This document shows, piece by piece, positions 33,131-42,225 of a stretch of DNA of 64,000 nt. The notes under the pieces are model-generated. The model saw only the letters and a program-made list of their open reading frames with translations, had not been told where the DNA came from and ran no database searches. Position 1 is the stretch's first letter. Every line of letters begins with the position of its first letter. Source of the DNA: an uncultured Myxococcaceae bacterium (lineage in GTDB: Bacteria; Myxococcota_A; Polyangia; Polyangiales; Ga0077539); NCBI GenBank assembly GCA_945952225.1, contig CAMFHP010000018.1, positions 31,655 through 95,654 of the forward strand. Direction: 5' to 3'. The position numbers were made by a program, and so were the translations under genes.

Positions 33131-35524
33131 ATGGAACCCCTCTCGCGCGGACGCTCGCTGGCGATCCTCGGACTCGTCGCGGCCACGGTGGTGACGGCCG
33201 AGGTGCTCTTCACCCGCGTGCTGTCGGTGGTCACCTGGTACGGCCTCGCGTTCGTGGTGCTCTCGCTCGCGATGCTCGGGCTCACGCGGGGCTCGCTGCT
33301 CGCGGTGAAGGCGCGCGACGAGGGCGCTCCCCTCGCCCCGTGGATCGCCGATCGCCTCGCGGAGATGTCGGTGCGCACGCTCGCGGCGACGGCGTTGCTC
33401 GTGAGCATGCCGATCACGTTCTCGCGCAACCTCTCGTCGTTCGGCTCGCTGCTGCTCGTGGCCGTGGCCACCGCGGCGCCGCTCGTCTCGGGCGGTGCGA
33501 TCGTCGCGCGGCTCATGGCCGAAGCGCCCGTCGCGCTTCCTTCGCTCTACGCGGTCGACCTCACGGCGGCGGCGTTGGGTGCGCTGGCGCCGCTCGCGCT
33601 GCTCGGGCCGCTGTCGTGTCCCGGTTCGCTCGTGCTGCTCTCGGTGCTGACGGCGCTGGCGTCGGCGTGGGTCGCGCCGTCGACGAAGCGCGCGGGCGCA
33701 GCGGGGCTCGCGGTGCTCGCGTGCGCGGTGCTCTGGGTGGGCGAGAGCCCCGAGCGCGGCTTCGTGATGCGCTATCCCAAGGGCGTTCCGCGCAACGAGA
33801 ACGAGCGCACGACCTTCGAAGCGTGGAACCCCCTCTCGCACGTGCGCGTGGGGCCCTTCGTGCAGGTGCCGTCGGGCTTCCTGTGGTCCCCATCGCCGAT
33901 CACGCCGATGGTGCCCGTGACCATGGCGAACGCGCAGATCGACGGCGAGGCGGCGACGCCCGTGTACGCGTACCGATTCGCGACGCAGCTCAACTTCCTG
34001 CGCTTCGACGCCACCACCGCGGCGCACCACCTCCGCCCCGACGGAACCGCGTGTGTGATCGGCATCGGCGGCGGTCGCGACCTCGCGTCGGCGCTTCTCT
34101 ACGGCCACTCGCGCGTGCTGGGCGTCGAGATCAACCCCTCGATGGTTCGCATGCTCCGCGCCGTGGCCGACCGCTCGCCGACGCTGCGCGATCCCCGCGT
34201 CGAGGTGCGCGTAGGCGACGGACGCGCGGTCTACGCCGCGTCGCCGGGCCTTCGGTGTCGTGTGCTCCAGGCGTCGCTCGTCGACACGTGGGCTGCCACG
34301 AGCGCGGGCGCCTTCGCGCACACCGAGTCGACGCTCTACACCCGCGAGGCGTGGCGCGTGTTTCTCGCGCGCACCGTGCCCGACGGCATCGTGACCTTCT
34401 CGCGCTGGTACGACCCGCAGAAGACCAACGAGACCGCGCGGCTCGTCTCGCTCGCGGTGGCGGCGCTCCACGACCGCGGCGTGCCCGAGCCCTCGTCACA
34501 CATCGCGCTGATCGCGTCGGCCAACGTGGCGACGATCCTCGTGAGCCCTGCGCCCTTTCGGCGCCCCGACATCGAGGCGCTCCACGACCTCGAAACGCGG
34601 TTGCGCTTTCGACTTCTCGTGAGCCCCGAGCGCCCGCCCGAGAACCCGCTGCTCGCGCGTCTCCTCGCGGCGAACAACGACGACGAGCTCGCCGCCGCAG
34701 GACGTCCGCACGGCCTCGACACGTCGCCGCCCGACGACGAGCGCCCGTTCTTCTTTCAGCTCCTGCATCCGTCGCTGTGGCTCCACCCGACGCGCGCGCT
34801 CGCGATGGTGCGCGACAGCCGCGGCGTGCTCGAAGGCAACGTGATGGCGATCTTCGAGCTCGTCACGGCCTTCTTCGCCGTCGCGCTCCTCGGCGCGTGG
34901 ATGCTCGGTCCGACGCTCTGGCGCGCGGCCCGCGCCGCCACACCTCCGCTCCCAGGCGCTCGCGCGGCGGTGTACTTCGGAGCGCTCGGCGCGGGCTTCA
35001 TGACCGCCGAGATCGCGCTCGTGCAGCGGATGCATGTGGTGCTCGGGCACCCGACCTACGCGCTCGTGCTCGTGCTCGCGGCGCTGCTCGTCGCGACGGG
35101 TCTCGGCAGCGCGCTGTCACCGCGGGTGATGCGCTCGCGGCGCGCGGTGTCGATCGGCGCAGCCGTCGCGGGGCTCGTGCTCGCGGCGCTGCCGTACGTG
35201 GTGATCCGTCCCCTCGCCCACGCCACCGTCGACGCGAGCTTCGCCGTGCGCGCCGTGTGGACCTCGGCCTGCGCGGCGATCGTGGGCCTCACGCTCGGGA
35301 TGATGTTCCCGTCGGCGGTTCGCTACGTCGATCGCGAGCGTGGAGCGCCCGTCGCGCTCGCGGTGAACGGCGCGACGAGCGTGCTCGGAAGCATCGCGGC
35401 CATCACGCTCTCCGTCGCCGTGGGCATTCCCGCGACCTTCGTGCTCGCGGGCGCGGTGTACCTCGTCGCGGGCCTCGCAGGTCCCCACGGATGGCGCGCC
35501 GTCGAGGGTCAGTCGGCGCCGTGA
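33131..35524 (+). CDS. Membrane protein with spermidine-synthase-like SAM-binding domain
   Basis: 797 residues. Residues about 1-205: six or more membrane helices. Residues about 210-545: soluble domain with a Rossmann SAM-type motif CVIGIGGGRDLASALLYGHSRVLGVEINPSMVRML followed by a DPRVEVRVGDGR strand, as in spermidine synthase-like proteins fused to membrane segments. Residues about 560-790: another set of helices (EVVTAFFAVALLGAW, FMTAEIALVQRM, LGMMFPSAVRYVDR), the last of which resembles the membrane part of these fused aminopropyltransferase-like proteins. Whether it makes polyamines or methylates lipids or proteins is not known. A -10-like TACTAG (33110-33115) lies 15 nt before the ATG. 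The 3' end overlaps the convergent deacetylase by 16 bp. Confidence 0.75.
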   Translation: MEPLSRGRSLAILGLVAATVVTAEVLFTRVLSVVTWYGLAFVVLSLAMLGLTRGSLLAVKARDEGAPLAPWIADRLAEMSVRTLAATALLVSMPITFSRNLSSFGSLLLVAVATAAPLVSGGAIVARLMAEAPVALPSLYAVDLTAAALGALAPLALLGPLSCPGSLVLLSVLTALASAWVAPSTKRAGAAGLAVLACAVLWVGESPERGFVMRYPKGVPRNENERTTFEAWNPLSHVRVGPFVQVPSGFLWSPSPITPMVPVTMANAQIDGEAATPVYAYRFATQLNFLRFDATTAAHHLRPDGTACVIGIGGGRDLASALLYGHSRVLGVEINPSMVRMLRAVADRSPTLRDPRVEVRVGDGRAVYAASPGLRCRVLQASLVDTWAATSAGAFAHTESTLYTREAWRVFLARTVPDGIVTFSRWYDPQKTNETARLVSLAVAALHDRGVPEPSSHIALIASANVATILVSPAPFRRPDIEALHDLETRLRFRLLVSPERPPENPLLARLLAANNDDELAAAGRPHGLDTSPPDDERPFFFQLLHPSLWLHPTRALAMVRDSRGVLEGNVMAIFELVTAFFAVALLGAWMLGPTLWRAARAATPPLPGARAAVYFGALGAGFMTAEIALVQRMHVVLGHPTYALVLVLAALLVATGLGSALSPRVMRSRRAVSIGAAVAGLVLAALPYVVIRPLAHATVDASFAVRAVWTSACAAIVGLTLGMMFPSAVRYVDRERGAPVALAVNGATSVLGSIAAITLSVAVGIPATFVLAGAVYLVAGLAGPHGWRAVEGQSAP

Positions 35525-36429
35525 TGACGCCGCCGCGGGAGCGGCATGCCGCGCGGTGCTTCGTCGCCGAGCGGACGATACAGCGCGTCGAGGTTCACGA
35601 AGCGATAGGGCGCCTCGCCATGCGCGATGAGGTCGGCGTTGCGACGATCGAGGATCGCGAGGATGTGGGGCAGCGCCGCGACGCTCCACCAGTGCGTGTC
35701 GTGCAGGAGCACCACGCCGCCGCGCGGTGATTCGAGCAGCGCCTGACGAAAGCCGTCGATCACGCCCTGCACCGACGGCGTGGCCCAGTCGCGCGTGTCG
35801 AGCTCCCAGTAGACCGGCGTGTAGCCGCGCGAGAACACCGCGTCGACGGTGCGCTGCCGAAGGAGCGCGCCGAAGGGTGCGCGCAGGAGCCACGAGCGAC
35901 GCCCGATGCTCTGGCGGATGAGCGACTCGGTGCGGTCGATCTCGTCGGCGAGCGCGTTGTCGCGCAGTCGATCGAGCTCGACGTGATGGAACGTGTGATT
36001 GCCGATGAGGTGCCCGCGGCGCGCGATGTCGCGCAGCACCGCGCGGTTGGCCGTGTGATACGGGTCGTCGCCGTCGATGCGATGGCCGACGACGAAGAAC
36101 GTCGCCTTGATGCCGCGCGCGTCGAGGAGGTCGAGCACGCGCGGCGTGGAGCGGTACTCGGGCCCGTCGTCGAAGGTGAGCGCGATGCAGCGCGGAATCG
36201 ACGGGGGGCACCGTCCCTCGATGAGCTGGCCGTGCCCGAGCTCACGCACCACGGGACGCGGCGCGGCGCGCACGACGGCGCGCGCGGGGGCCGTCACCGC
36301 ACGCACGGGCGTGGCCGACGCGAGGGCGCGCGGACGCAGCGGCGCGGGGTTCGCGCGGGCGAAGGGGATCGCGAGGAGGGCCGAGACCGCGGCCGCCGCG
36401 AGGGCCGTGCTGTACCGGGCGTCACGCAT
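35509..36429 (-). CDS. NodB-type polysaccharide deacetylase
   Basis: 306 residues with an N-terminal hydrophobic signal (TALAAAAVSALLAIPFARA) and a Pro/Ala/Arg linker. The NodB domain (about residues 80-270) has TFDDGPEY (catalytic Asp and metal Asp), GNHTFHH (metal His pair), RAPFG (RxPxG loop), DTRDW and VLLHDTHWWSV (motif 5 His). Such carbohydrate esterase 4 enzymes remove N-acetyl groups from peptidoglycan or extracellular polysaccharides in the periplasm or outside. Convergent with and overlapping the membrane methyltransferase-like gene by 16 bp. Confidence 0.9.
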   Translation of the reverse strand: MRDARYSTALAAAAVSALLAIPFARANPAPLRPRALASATPVRAVTAPARAVVRAAPRPVVRELGHGQLIEGRCPPSIPRCIALTFDDGPEYRSTPRVLDLLDARGIKATFFVVGHRIDGDDPYHTANRAVLRDIARRGHLIGNHTFHHVELDRLRDNALADEIDRTESLIRQSIGRRSWLLRAPFGALLRQRTVDAVFSRGYTPVYWELDTRDWATPSVQGVIDGFRQALLESPRGGVVLLHDTHWWSVAALPHILAILDRRNADLIAHGEAPYRFVNLDALYRPLGDEAPRGMPLPRRRHHGAD

Positions 36430-36520
36430 GACGCGGAAGGTACCGACGGCCTCGCAGCGAGGCGGAATTTGGGGCGGGTGCGTTGACAGAACCGCGCTGC
36501 GTGCAGCGCGGGGCGCGCGA

Positions 36521-38074
36521 TCAGTTGAGGCCGATCGAGAGGTAGTAGTTCATCACGGGCATCGCGCTGGCGTCGGGAGCAGCGAAGGCCGACACGCACA
36601 CCTGGTAGGTGCCCGCGGCCACGCGGGTGAGCGCAGGGCTCGTGGCGCCCGAGACGCGCGAGCAGAGGTTCGAGGCGCTGATGTCGTCGTTCTCGGCGAT
36701 CATCGACGAGCCGCCGTCGGCCTGGCCGTACACGCGAACGATCGTGTCGGCGCCCGTGCCGAGGTTGCACGTGCCGTTGGCGTCGTGGGTCTCGGCGGTG
36801 ATCGTCGTGCCAGCGGGAACGGTCACGGCGAAGCAGTCGACATCGCCCGCCGTGAGCGACGCGCGGAACACGGTCGACGCGGTCACCGTGGGGGTCGCCG
36901 TCATCGGGGTGTTGTTGGGCTCGGTCTCGGCCACGGGGGCCACGCAGCGGCGGTCGCCGGCCGCGGTGCCGCCATCGGTGGCGCCCGCGTCGGTGGCGGT
37001 TCCCGCGTCGGTCGCGGTGCCGCCATCGGACGCGCTGCCACCATCGGTCGCACCCGCGTCGACCGCGGCGTCCACCGAGGCGTCGGCCGTGCCGGCGTCG
37101 GGGGTCGCGGCGGGCGCGATGGCGATGTTCGGGCACACGGCGCCCATGCTGCACACGCCGACGGCGCCGCAGGGCGCGCCGAGCGCGACGGGCGGGAGGC
37201 ACTGGCCGCGCAGCGCGGTGGTGGGCATCTCGACGGTGCACTGCAGGCCCGTGTCGCAGGCCGTGCCCGTGGTGCGGCAGAGGCCGCGCATCGCGCCGTC
37301 GGCGAGGCAGGTGCCCATCGTGGTCGAGCCCACGTTCGCCACGCAGGCCGAGCCCGTGGCGCAGATCGAGGTGCCGGTGCACGCGCCGCCCACGGCGACG
37401 GGGGCGACCTCCTGCACGGTGAGTTCGTACGCGCCGGTCGAGGCGCTCGCGGCGTCTTCGCCGAAGCCGCCGACGACGATGAACACGCGCTGACCCGCCA
37501 TGAGGGCGCCGGTCTGCGCGGTCGACGCGAGGTTGCCGCTGCCGACGTCGTCGTTGCACGCGAGCGAGGGCGCGGTGGCGGAGCACGACGAGAGCACGGC
37601 GACGACGGAGTCGAACTCCATGTCGGTGCCCGCATTCGCGGTGCTCACGCGGAGCGCGCCGGCAGCGCGCATCACGTACGAGTACACGATCACGGCGCCC
37701 TTCTCGCCACCGCGGCCGCCGTTGACGCAGGTCATCGGGAGCGCGCCGAGCGAGGTCGCGGCGCCCGAGCTGTTGTCGCCCATGATGTGAATCGCGCCGT
37801 CGGCACGGGGCATCATCGAGGAGATGTCCGTCGCCGAGCCGCAGGGCGTGGTGGTGGTGCGGTCCGTCGCCACGTCGGCGCGCGCGTCGGTGGAGCCATC
37901 GGTGCGGGTGGCGTCTGCCGTCGCGTCGGTGGTGGTCGCATCGGTGGTCGACGCGTCGGGGGTCGTCGACGCATCGGGCGTCGTCGTGCCGCCGCCGCCG
38001 CTGTTGCTGCTACACGCGACCACGAGGCTGCCGACCATCGCCATCGGCAACAACCAACGAGTATTGAACATCAT
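36521..38074 (-). CDS. Lipoprotein with two PPC-like domains
   Basis: 517 residues from the first of two adjacent ATGs at 38074/38071, following GGAGGA. Lipobox VVAC, poly-Gly/Thr and Asp-Ala repeats (TPDASTT, DATTTDATAD). Residues about 75-210 and the C-terminal 140 residues look like bacterial pre-peptidase C-terminal (PPC) domains: ETEPNNTPMTA, DVDCFAVTVPAGTTITAET, AAGTYQVCVSAF in the C-terminal one. The middle has short six-to-eight-Cys segments (CTGTSICATGSACV, CRTTGTACDTGLQC, CGAVGVCSMGAVC) and an Ala/Thr/Gly/Asp repeat linker. PPC domains often bind polysaccharide or chaperone secreted proteins. It sits downstream of the TonB receptor gene, same strand, 114 bp. Confidence 0.75.
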   Translation of the reverse strand: MMFNTRWLLPMAMVGSLVVACSSNSGGGGTTTPDASTTPDASTTDATTTDATADATRTDGSTDARADVATDRTTTTPCGSATDISSMMPRADGAIHIMGDNSSGAATSLGALPMTCVNGGRGGEKGAVIVYSYVMRAAGALRVSTANAGTDMEFDSVVAVLSSCSATAPSLACNDDVGSGNLASTAQTGALMAGQRVFIVVGGFGEDAASASTGAYELTVQEVAPVAVGGACTGTSICATGSACVANVGSTTMGTCLADGAMRGLCRTTGTACDTGLQCTVEMPTTALRGQCLPPVALGAPCGAVGVCSMGAVCPNIAIAPAATPDAGTADASVDAAVDAGATDGGSASDGGTATDAGTATDAGATDGGTAAGDRRCVAPVAETEPNNTPMTATPTVTASTVFRASLTAGDVDCFAVTVPAGTTITAETHDANGTCNLGTGADTIVRVYGQADGGSSMIAENDDISASNLCSRVSGATSPALTRVAAGTYQVCVSAFAAPDASAMPVMNYYLSIGLN

Positions 38075-38188
38075 CACGGTCCTCCGTCTCGAGCTGAGAA
38101 GCATGCGCGCAGCCGTCGGATCGCGCGCGAATCGCGGTCTCTTCGCACAGCGGTCACAAGCTCGTCAACCGGCGTCGATGACGCGCCG

Positions 38189-40663
38189 TCAGCGCAATTC
38201 GCCCGTCAACCCCAGCGTCGGCAGCACGGGCACGCCCGGGAAGTTCGTGCGACGCGCGAAGTCATACTGGTACAGCCACGCCTCGGTGTTCTGCGCGTAG
38301 TACGCGTTGATGACATCGAGGTAGGCCGACATGTCGAAGGGCCCCCAACGGAAGCGGTAGTCCACGCGCACGTCGAGCTGGTGATACGTGGGCAGGCGCG
38401 CCTGGGGACCGCTCGGATCCTGCGGCGCAAACAGCGGACGGTGACGATCCGTGTCCGCGTCGTAGAAGGCCCCGGTGACGGTCTGGGTGGGGTTGCCCGT
38501 CGCGAGTTGAAAGCGCGCACCGAGGCGCCATCGCGCGTTGATCTGCCACGAGAGCGCAAGGTTCAGCACATGGGTCTGGTCGAACGCGAAGGGCACGACC
38601 TGACCGCCGTCGAGAAAGCGCTCGCTGCGCGAGAGCGTGTACGAGACCCACCCGTAGATGCCGCGCTCCAGGCGGCGCCGCAGCAGCACCTCGACGCCGT
38701 ATGCGCGGCCCTGACCGTCGTCGGCGAAGAACTGTCGGCGCGGCCCCGACGGCGTGTCGACGATCTGACTCGTCGAGCGCTGGAGGTTGTACATCCGCGT
38801 GAAGAAGCCGGTGACGCGCGCTTCAAGGTTTGCGGGCAGCGAGAGCTCGACGCCCAGCGACGACTGCCACGAGCGCTGCGGCCGCAGGTCGGGGTTGCCA
38901 ATGCCGGGCACGAGCTGGATGAACGGCGGCGGCTGGTGAAAGAACCCCGAAGCGGCGGTCACCGTGATCGCGTCGGTGGGACGCACGCGAAACACCGCGC
39001 GCGGATCGGCGATGAAGGTCGAGACGTTGCCGTACTTGAGCCGATCGAGGCGCACGCCGGTGGTGAGCTCCACGCGGTCGAGGCGCAGCGTCTCGTCGGC
39101 GACGAAGGCCACGCCGAGCTGCGAAACACGGGGGTTCAGCGCGATCACGACGGGGTCGGCCGCCGGCGCAGGAATGCCGCCGATGTTGTCAGGCAGCGGC
39201 AGCCGCACGTCGGCGTCGTATCGGATCGTGAGCACGTCGAGCGAGAGGTTCGTCGTGAGCGTGCGGCTCGTCGGCAGGCGCAGCGCGATGCGCTCGCCGA
39301 AGATCGTGCCGATGGAGCCCACCGTGCGGTCGGCCTGACCGGGCTGCGTCGCCGTGGAGGCCAGCGAGTCGAAGCCGAGCATCCCCGAGATGGTCAGCAA
39401 CCCGTTGCCAGGCAGCGCATGCTCGTACTTCGCGATGAGGCGGTGAAAGCTGTAGCTGAGCGCGGAGTTCTGCTCCTGCGCGGTGGCGCCGACGCCCGCG
39501 GCCGACGCGCGGTCGAAGGTGTCGTTGGAGCCGAAGAGAAACAGCGATGCGCGCGCCCGCGGTGAGAAGCGGTAGTCCGCGCGCACCTGGTAGTCGCCGT
39601 ACGAGATGCCGACGCCGTCGACGATCAGCGGCAGCAGCAGGTCGTAGTAGCTCCGCCGCGCGGCCACGGCGACGGAGCCGCGCTGGTTGTCGAAGGGCAC
39701 GACGGCCATCGCGCTCGCGCGGAGCACGTCGACCTGAAACTCCGCGAAGGGGCGCTCCGTCGGTGGCGGGCGTGTGTCGAGGCTGATGACGCCGGCGGAG
39801 AAGCGGCCGTACTGAAGCGGATATCCGCCGGGGTAGAAATTGAGCTCGCCGACCAGCCTCGATGAGATGACCGCGGGCCCTGCGCCAAAGTGGTAGAGCA
39901 CCGGCACGGGGAAGCCGTCGATGAAGAACCCGGTGTTCTCGAACGACGCGCCGCGCACGACGAAGAGGCCGAGTCCAAAGGGCGTTCGCGACACGCCGGG
40001 CATCGTCGCGACGACGCGCGTGGGCTCGCCGAAGGTGCCGGGAACGGTGGTGAGCTCCTCGGCGCGCAGGGTCATCACGGTGGCCGCGCCCGGCTGCCTG
40101 CGCGCGCGCACGGTGGCCTCTCCAGCGGTCGACGCGGCGTCGTCGTCAACGTGGTCTCGCACGGTCGTCACCGGCGCCGCAGCGGCCTCACGGGCAGCGG
40201 GCGGCGCGGGCTCCTGCGCGGGCCTCGCGGAGGGTGCGACGACTAGGTCGGGGCTGGCCGTGGGCGCATCCGTCACGTCGACGTAGGGGTTCGGCGGCAC
40301 GACGAAGGGCGTCGCCTCGGTGGGGCGTGCACCGCGCAGCCGGAAGCGAAACCGGAGGCGCGCGGCGGCGGGCTGACCGCCTTGCTCCGCGGGCTCGAAG
40401 CGCATGCGACGTGCGGCGTCGAGCACCTGCGCATCCACGTCGGCGCGCACGCCTTCGAGCACGCGCGCGTCGGTGACCGTCCCCTCGGGAGAGACCGTGA
40501 TTTCAAGGCGAACGGAGGCGTCGGCGGCGATGGATCCATCGGCCGGGAGCGACACCTCCGGCGACTCGCGGAGACGCGGCGCATGGTCGTCGGCCAGCGC
40601 GAGACGGCCCGCGAGCACGCACACGATCGCGACGAGGGAGGCAGACGCGCGAGGGCTCTTCAC
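38189..40663 (-). CDS. TonB-dependent receptor fused to N-terminal TonB_C domain
   Basis: 824 residues from the GTG at 40663 (MKSPRASASLVAIVCVLAGRLALADD signal); a GTG at 40735 is the alternative. After the signal, residues about 30-110 (SVRLEITVSPEGTVTDARVLEGV...AARRMRFEPAEQGGQP) form a TonB C-terminal-like domain, which normally belongs to the energy-transducing protein. An Ala/Pro/Thr linker leads to the plug (VVATMPGVSRTPFGLGLFVVRGASFENTGFFIDGFPVPVLYHFG) and a 22-strand-type barrel of about 550 residues ending LGLTGELR. It should import a ligand across the outer membrane. No siderophore or vitamin genes are nearby, so the ligand is not predicted. A weak promoter with TACCAT 11 nt before the GTG supports the chosen start. 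Confidence 0.88.
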   Translation of the reverse strand: MKSPRASASLVAIVCVLAGRLALADDHAPRLRESPEVSLPADGSIAADASVRLEITVSPEGTVTDARVLEGVRADVDAQVLDAARRMRFEPAEQGGQPAAARLRFRFRLRGARPTEATPFVVPPNPYVDVTDAPTASPDLVVAPSARPAQEPAPPAAREAAAAPVTTVRDHVDDDAASTAGEATVRARRQPGAATVMTLRAEELTTVPGTFGEPTRVVATMPGVSRTPFGLGLFVVRGASFENTGFFIDGFPVPVLYHFGAGPAVISSRLVGELNFYPGGYPLQYGRFSAGVISLDTRPPPTERPFAEFQVDVLRASAMAVVPFDNQRGSVAVAARRSYYDLLLPLIVDGVGISYGDYQVRADYRFSPRARASLFLFGSNDTFDRASAAGVGATAQEQNSALSYSFHRLIAKYEHALPGNGLLTISGMLGFDSLASTATQPGQADRTVGSIGTIFGERIALRLPTSRTLTTNLSLDVLTIRYDADVRLPLPDNIGGIPAPAADPVVIALNPRVSQLGVAFVADETLRLDRVELTTGVRLDRLKYGNVSTFIADPRAVFRVRPTDAITVTAASGFFHQPPPFIQLVPGIGNPDLRPQRSWQSSLGVELSLPANLEARVTGFFTRMYNLQRSTSQIVDTPSGPRRQFFADDGQGRAYGVEVLLRRRLERGIYGWVSYTLSRSERFLDGGQVVPFAFDQTHVLNLALSWQINARWRLGARFQLATGNPTQTVTGAFYDADTDRHRPLFAPQDPSGPQARLPTYHQLDVRVDYRFRWGPFDMSAYLDVINAYYAQNTEAWLYQYDFARRTNFPGVPVLPTLGLTGELR

Positions 40664-40674
40664 GGCAGCGCGCG

Positions 40675-40703
40675 ATGGTAGCGGCGGGGCTCTGCGCCGC
40701 GAA
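40675..40703 (-). promoter_or_regulatory. Possible promoter of the TonB receptor
   Basis: On the minus strand TTCGCG (40698-40703), 17-nt spacer and TACCAT (40675-40680), 11 nt before the GTG at 40663. Weak match to sigma70, but the -10-to-start spacing matches other genes here. Confidence 0.3.
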
Positions 40704-40794
40704 GCGCCGAGTGCGGCGGGCTTCGAAACGTTCACGGCCCCGACGACGCAGAGGCGCGCGGGGCCGTGAGGCGTTCGTTCCGTCGGAGCGTCGA

Positions 40795-41715
40795 TCAGTG
40801 ACGACGACGGCGGCCGTGTCCGCCGCCACCGCCGTGACGTCCGCCGCGACCGTGACGACCGCGACGGCCGTGGCGACCATGACGACCGCCGCCGTCGTCT
40901 TCCTGCACCGCATCGGGCGCAGGCACCGGTACGGGCACCACCGTGGGCACGGGCGTAGGCGCCAGCGGAGGAGGCGTGTCCGGCGGAGTCATGAACTGCA
41001 CCGTCGGCGCGAGCGGTTGCGGCGGCGGCGTCGGCGCGACCACCGGCTGCACCGGCGTCACGACGGGCTCGGGCGGCGCCGCGATCGTGCGGTTCAGGCC
41101 GTCATCGACGGGCTGCGGAGGCGGCGCATCTTCGGCGCCGTGGAACGCCACCGCGAGGCCGAAGGTCACGAAGTAGGCGCTGCCGGGGCCGCCCTGGTCG
41201 GTGCCTTCCGACGCCGAGGCCATCACGCTGCCGATGCGCACGATCGGCCCGAGGTCGACGACGTCGGCGACGCCGAACCACGCACCGAGGCCGAGACCCC
41301 AGGTGAAGCGCGCGTCGCTTGCGGAGCCGTTGAGGCTCACGCCGAGGTCGATGTCCGCGCGGAGGCGGATCTTCGAAGCGAGTTCGGGTTCGAGGCTCAG
41401 GCCACCGCCGAGGAGGAAGGCCTGACCGGGGCCCGAGGTGCCATCGGAAGCCGACCAGTTGAGGAAGTTGCCGAACAGGTGCACCTGCGCGGGGCCCGCG
41501 ACGCGGAACCCGAGATCGAGGCGACCCGTGTAGCCGAAACCGAAGCGATCGCTCTGCGGCGACGACACCAGCGTGGTGCCACCACCCTCAAGGCGAGCGG
41601 AGAGACGCGACAACGTCTGGGCCTCCGACGCCGCAGACGATGCCAGAAGCGATGCCCCGACGGCGCCGGCCGCCAGGAGCGAAGACCATCGCGAGAGGAA
41701 CAGCCGTTGACCCAT
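40795..41715 (-). CDS. Outer-membrane barrel-like protein with Arg/His/Gly tail
   Basis: 306 residues with signal peptide (LLAAGAVGASLLASSAASEAQ). Residues about 30-200 are amphipathic beta strands with Gly-rich turns (LDLGFRV, VHLFGNF, LRADIDLGVSLNG, FTWGLGLGAWFGVAD, AYFVTFGLAVAF), typical of a small porin-like barrel. A Pro/Val/Ala-rich linker (residues about 215-275; PTPPPQPLAPT and PVPTVVPVPVPAP) leads to a terminal tail of His, Arg and Gly only (RHGRHGRRGRHGRGGRHGGGGG), which may bind polyanions such as peptidoglycan, LPS or DNA, or metal. No family name given. Upstream lies a good leaderless promoter. Confidence 0.75.
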   Translation of the reverse strand: MGQRLFLSRWSSLLAAGAVGASLLASSAASEAQTLSRLSARLEGGGTTLVSSPQSDRFGFGYTGRLDLGFRVAGPAQVHLFGNFLNWSASDGTSGPGQAFLLGGGLSLEPELASKIRLRADIDLGVSLNGSASDARFTWGLGLGAWFGVADVVDLGPIVRIGSVMASASEGTDQGGPGSAYFVTFGLAVAFHGAEDAPPPQPVDDGLNRTIAAPPEPVVTPVQPVVAPTPPPQPLAPTVQFMTPPDTPPPLAPTPVPTVVPVPVPAPDAVQEDDGGGRHGRHGRRGRHGRGGRHGGGGGHGRRRRH

Positions 41716-41722
41716 GGCCGGA

Positions 41723-41752
41723 GCTATCTCCGATTTACAGGTCCGGCGTCAA
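41723..41752 (-). promoter_or_regulatory. Sigma70-like promoter with leaderless architecture
   Basis: On the minus strand TTGACG (41747-41752), 18-nt spacer, GATAGC (41723-41728), 7 nt before the ATG at 41715. Best -35/-10 pair seen in the window; the start codon would fall at about the transcription start, with no room for a ribosome-binding site. Confidence 0.5.
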
Positions 41753-42225
41753 ACTTGAACTTCATGGGAGTCAACGGCGCTGCGGGCTTTGGCGGGGATT
41801 CCACGTGCGCACCGGCTGTGAAACGTCTGCTGCGCAGCATGTTGCGGCCCGACGTGCGGGCAGAGCTCTGATCGACGCGACGGCGTGTGCTCCGCGATGC
41901 GGTCACACGGTCGCGCAGCGTAATGGCGGCTTGTTCGTGTCCATGGTCGGCGCTCCTGCGGGGTTGCGAGGTTGGTGGGCGTAGGCCGCTGGCGTCGCGT
42001 GCTTCGCGTCCGCCTCACCCCGTCTATCGGGCACCGCGCGCGCCCCCTTGAGGCGTGGAAGACCGGGGAAAACCCGCATCAATTCCGCGCCTCCTCGCGC
42101 ATCACCACACCCGGATCGGGATCACCCGACAAGGCACAGAAGCCACCACAGCAACCCCACAAACCGATACGGGTTGACCACGACAGGATGGCGGGATTGT
42201 TCGGATGGGTGCGCGCGCGGCTGCG
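41753..42225. other. Intergenic region without recognised content
   Basis: About 470 bp between the promoter of the outer-membrane protein and the 3' end of the 154-residue hypothetical. Base composition is less GC-rich than the neighbours, and no open frame with coding character, hairpin, tRNA or repeat was seen. It may simply be the flank between two minus-strand transcription units. Confidence 0.4.

Noticed and set aside
36077..39565. 1162-residue plus-strand open frame
   Set aside because: Runs across deacetylase, PPC lipoprotein and TonB receptor genes on the other strand; Arg/Gly/Ala/His shadow.
41753..42225. Small plus-strand ORF in the less GC-rich gap
   Set aside because: The reading frame starts inside the outer-membrane protein gene and shows no protein-like composition.
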